NCBI RefSeq assembly: GCF_051713825.1
Contig: NZ_JBIOQR010000001.1
Location: 1-64,000 of the forward strand
Length of the DNA: 64,000 bases
Direction of reading: 5' to 3'
From: Enterococcus_K sp051713825
GTDB lineage: Bacteria > Bacillota > Bacilli > Lactobacillales > Enterococcaceae
Shown here: positions 63,051-64,000 of the stretch, piece after piece
Numbering within the stretch: the stretch's first letter is position 1
Layout: the number at the start of each line of letters is the position of its first letter
Position numbers and translations under genes: made by a program
Notes under the pieces: generated by a model
The model's database searches: none
Told to the model about the DNA's origin: nothing
The model's input: only the letters and a program-made list of their open reading frames with translations

Positions 63051-63179
63051 AAAGTAGATACCATTTTAACCAAACCAAAAAAAGCACACGAAACCCACGT
63101 AACACAAGCGATACAGCGATTTAAAGTCATTTGTGATTATGTAGGGTATTCGCATAAATACAGGAGGTAGATTTTCTTC

Positions 63180-63323
63180 ATGAGCGTAGAGGAACTAATA
63201 GAATTACTACAAGAATTTCCTGATGATGCCGAGGTAACCATAACTGTTGGAGGAGAAGTATGTGACTATCCCGAAGTAATGTATAACGAAAAGTACAATA
63301 TTGTTGATATAGGCACTACTTAA
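63180..63323 (+). CDS. 47-residue acidic phage protein
   Basis: MSVEELIELLQEFPDDAEVT then ITVGGEVCDYPEV and more. The E-L-I-x-L-L-x-x-F-P-D-D-A-E-V pattern is common in small phage genes of lactic acid bacteria. AGGAGGT 10 bases upstream. The 130 bp before it hold no gene but the repeat motif AGGGTATTCGCATA. Confidence 0.65.
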   Translation: MSVEELIELLQEFPDDAEVTITVGGEVCDYPEVMYNEKYNIVDIGTT

Positions 63324-63337
63324 AAAGGAGGAAAACG

Positions 63338-63622
63338 ATGAAAGGCAAAAAATACAGAACAAGGTATAAAACGATTGTCCCAAAAAATCTTGTTGGGATA
63401 TGCATAGACGAGGTTAACACGTATGTTCGTGCGCTAAAAATCAAATTTGATAATGGTGAGTGTTTTTGGTTTATGTTGAGAGACTTAGAAGCAATTGAGC
63501 ATAAAGCAGCTATAGCGTTTGATAATACTGGATTGTCAGAACAAGAAATTAGATTAATGATAGACAACGGTAAGATGCCGATGAGCCTGTGGCGTGAAAT
63601 AATGGAGGGAAACGATGAATAA
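63338..63622 (+). CDS. Phage protein, unknown
   Basis: 94 residues, soluble, basic start (MKGKKYRTRYKTIVPKNLVG). AAGGAGG site. Overlaps the next gene by 8 bp. No family recognised. Confidence 0.6.
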   Translation: MKGKKYRTRYKTIVPKNLVGICIDEVNTYVRALKIKFDNGECFWFMLRDLEAIEHKAAIAFDNTGLSEQEIRLMIDNGKMPMSLWREIMEGNDE

Positions 63623-64000
63623 ACACCAAATTTTAGAAGAAATTCAAGTGGAAATTTATGAAGCTGCAAACGATAGATCAGCAACGAAACCAGCTTCGCT
63701 TATGGAATCGTACTGGAACGGATTTTTAGTTGCAATGGATAAATGCAACAAATTAGTCGAGCAACTAGATGAGCCGAAGAAAGTTGTTGTGCCGAAAGAA
63801 GTAGCTGAATTTGTTGAGGACGGTAATTTTTACGAAAAAATTGCATTTCTGACGCAGCAAAAAATGAAGGGTATTATGTCTCCAATGCAAGAAGGTCCTG
63901 TTAAGAACTGGCTTAGGCATTCAAACTATGAAACTGTTTTAAGTTTGATTAACGGCTATGAAGTTAAGCAGGTAAATGCTTGGGTAGTAAAAGTAGGCAA
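63615..64000 (+). CDS. DUF1642 family phage protein (partial)
   Basis: At least 128 residues, running off the window. N-terminal helical half, then VVVPKEVAEFVEDG and an end segment YEVKQVNAWVVKVG typical of DUF1642. A common accessory protein of enterococcal, streptococcal and listerial phages, role unknown. GGAGGG site before ATG. Confidence 0.8.
   Translation, partial: MNKHQILEEIQVEIYEAANDRSATKPASLMESYWNGFLVAMDKCNKLVEQLDEPKKVVVPKEVAEFVEDGNFYEKIAFLTQQKMKGIMSPMQEGPVKNWLRHSNYETVLSLINGYEVKQVNAWVVKVG

Larger units (their letters stand above)
52750..64000. mobile_element. Temperate prophage, left 11 kb
   Basis: Starts in msrA. Order: integrase, lipoprotein, S24 repressor (minus), then Cro-like, antirepressor, small early genes, recombinase, replication genes, methyltransferases and DUF1642 (plus). 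Structural and lysis genes are not reached, so the prophage continues past 64000. Base composition and very small overlapping genes differ from the flanking core genome. Confidence 0.95.

Overview
The window is the replication-origin region of a low-GC Firmicute, most likely an Enterococcus. This rests on the dnaA-dnaN-yaaA-recF-gyrB-gyrA order, the parABS system, T-box control of serS, a 16S V1 loop that resembles (from memory) the E. casseliflavus/gallinarum/saccharolyticus type, and Enterococcus-like intergenic repeats. The species cannot be fixed by reading alone.

Left arm (1-26.4 kb, core genes mostly on the minus strand, co-oriented with replication leaving oriC). Hairpin-type repeats come first, then an AbrB-type antitoxin with a frameshifted RelE-like toxin relic, a ZIP metal transporter and an ABC-F ATPase. 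Next are degV, purA, dnaB (replicative helicase), rplI, a 1.8-kb interval full of hairpin repeats where gdpP is usually found, and rpsR-ssb-rpsF. Accessory genes follow: YjbR-like, HIT, a HAD protein lacking its nucleophile, and an IS200/IS605 element with TnpB. Then come mnmG, mnmE, jag, yidC, rnpA and rpmH. Two nearly identical 1741-bp IS1182-like elements sit here, each with a 9-bp target duplication and each inserted in the loop of an intrinsic terminator (downstream of mnmG and of jag). Three parS sites lie in this arm.

Origin and right arm (26.4-46 kb, mostly plus strand). DnaA boxes flank dnaA. They are followed by dnaN, yaaA, recF, gyrB, gyrA, rsmG, parA, parB, a DUF951 gene, ychF, a DUF1129 membrane protein and guaB. 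On the minus strand are T-box-controlled serS and a two-component system.

rRNA/tRNA block (46.1-52.35 kb). Four evenly spaced promoters drive 16S-23S-5S and eight tRNAs (Val, Lys, Leu, Thr, Gly, Leu, Arg, Pro).

Prophage (about 52.75 kb to the right edge and beyond). A temperate phage interrupts msrA. Its lysogeny module (integrase, lipoprotein, S24 repressor) faces left. Its early module faces right: Cro-like protein, antirepressor, many tiny proteins, a second tyrosine recombinase, a replication initiator with candidate internal iterons, a DnaB-like helicase, a fragment of an N6/N4-type methyltransferase, an intact C5 methyltransferase and a DUF1642 protein. Repressor operators exactly fill the -35/-10 spacers of both divergent lysis/lysogeny promoters. 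The right attachment site lies outside the window.
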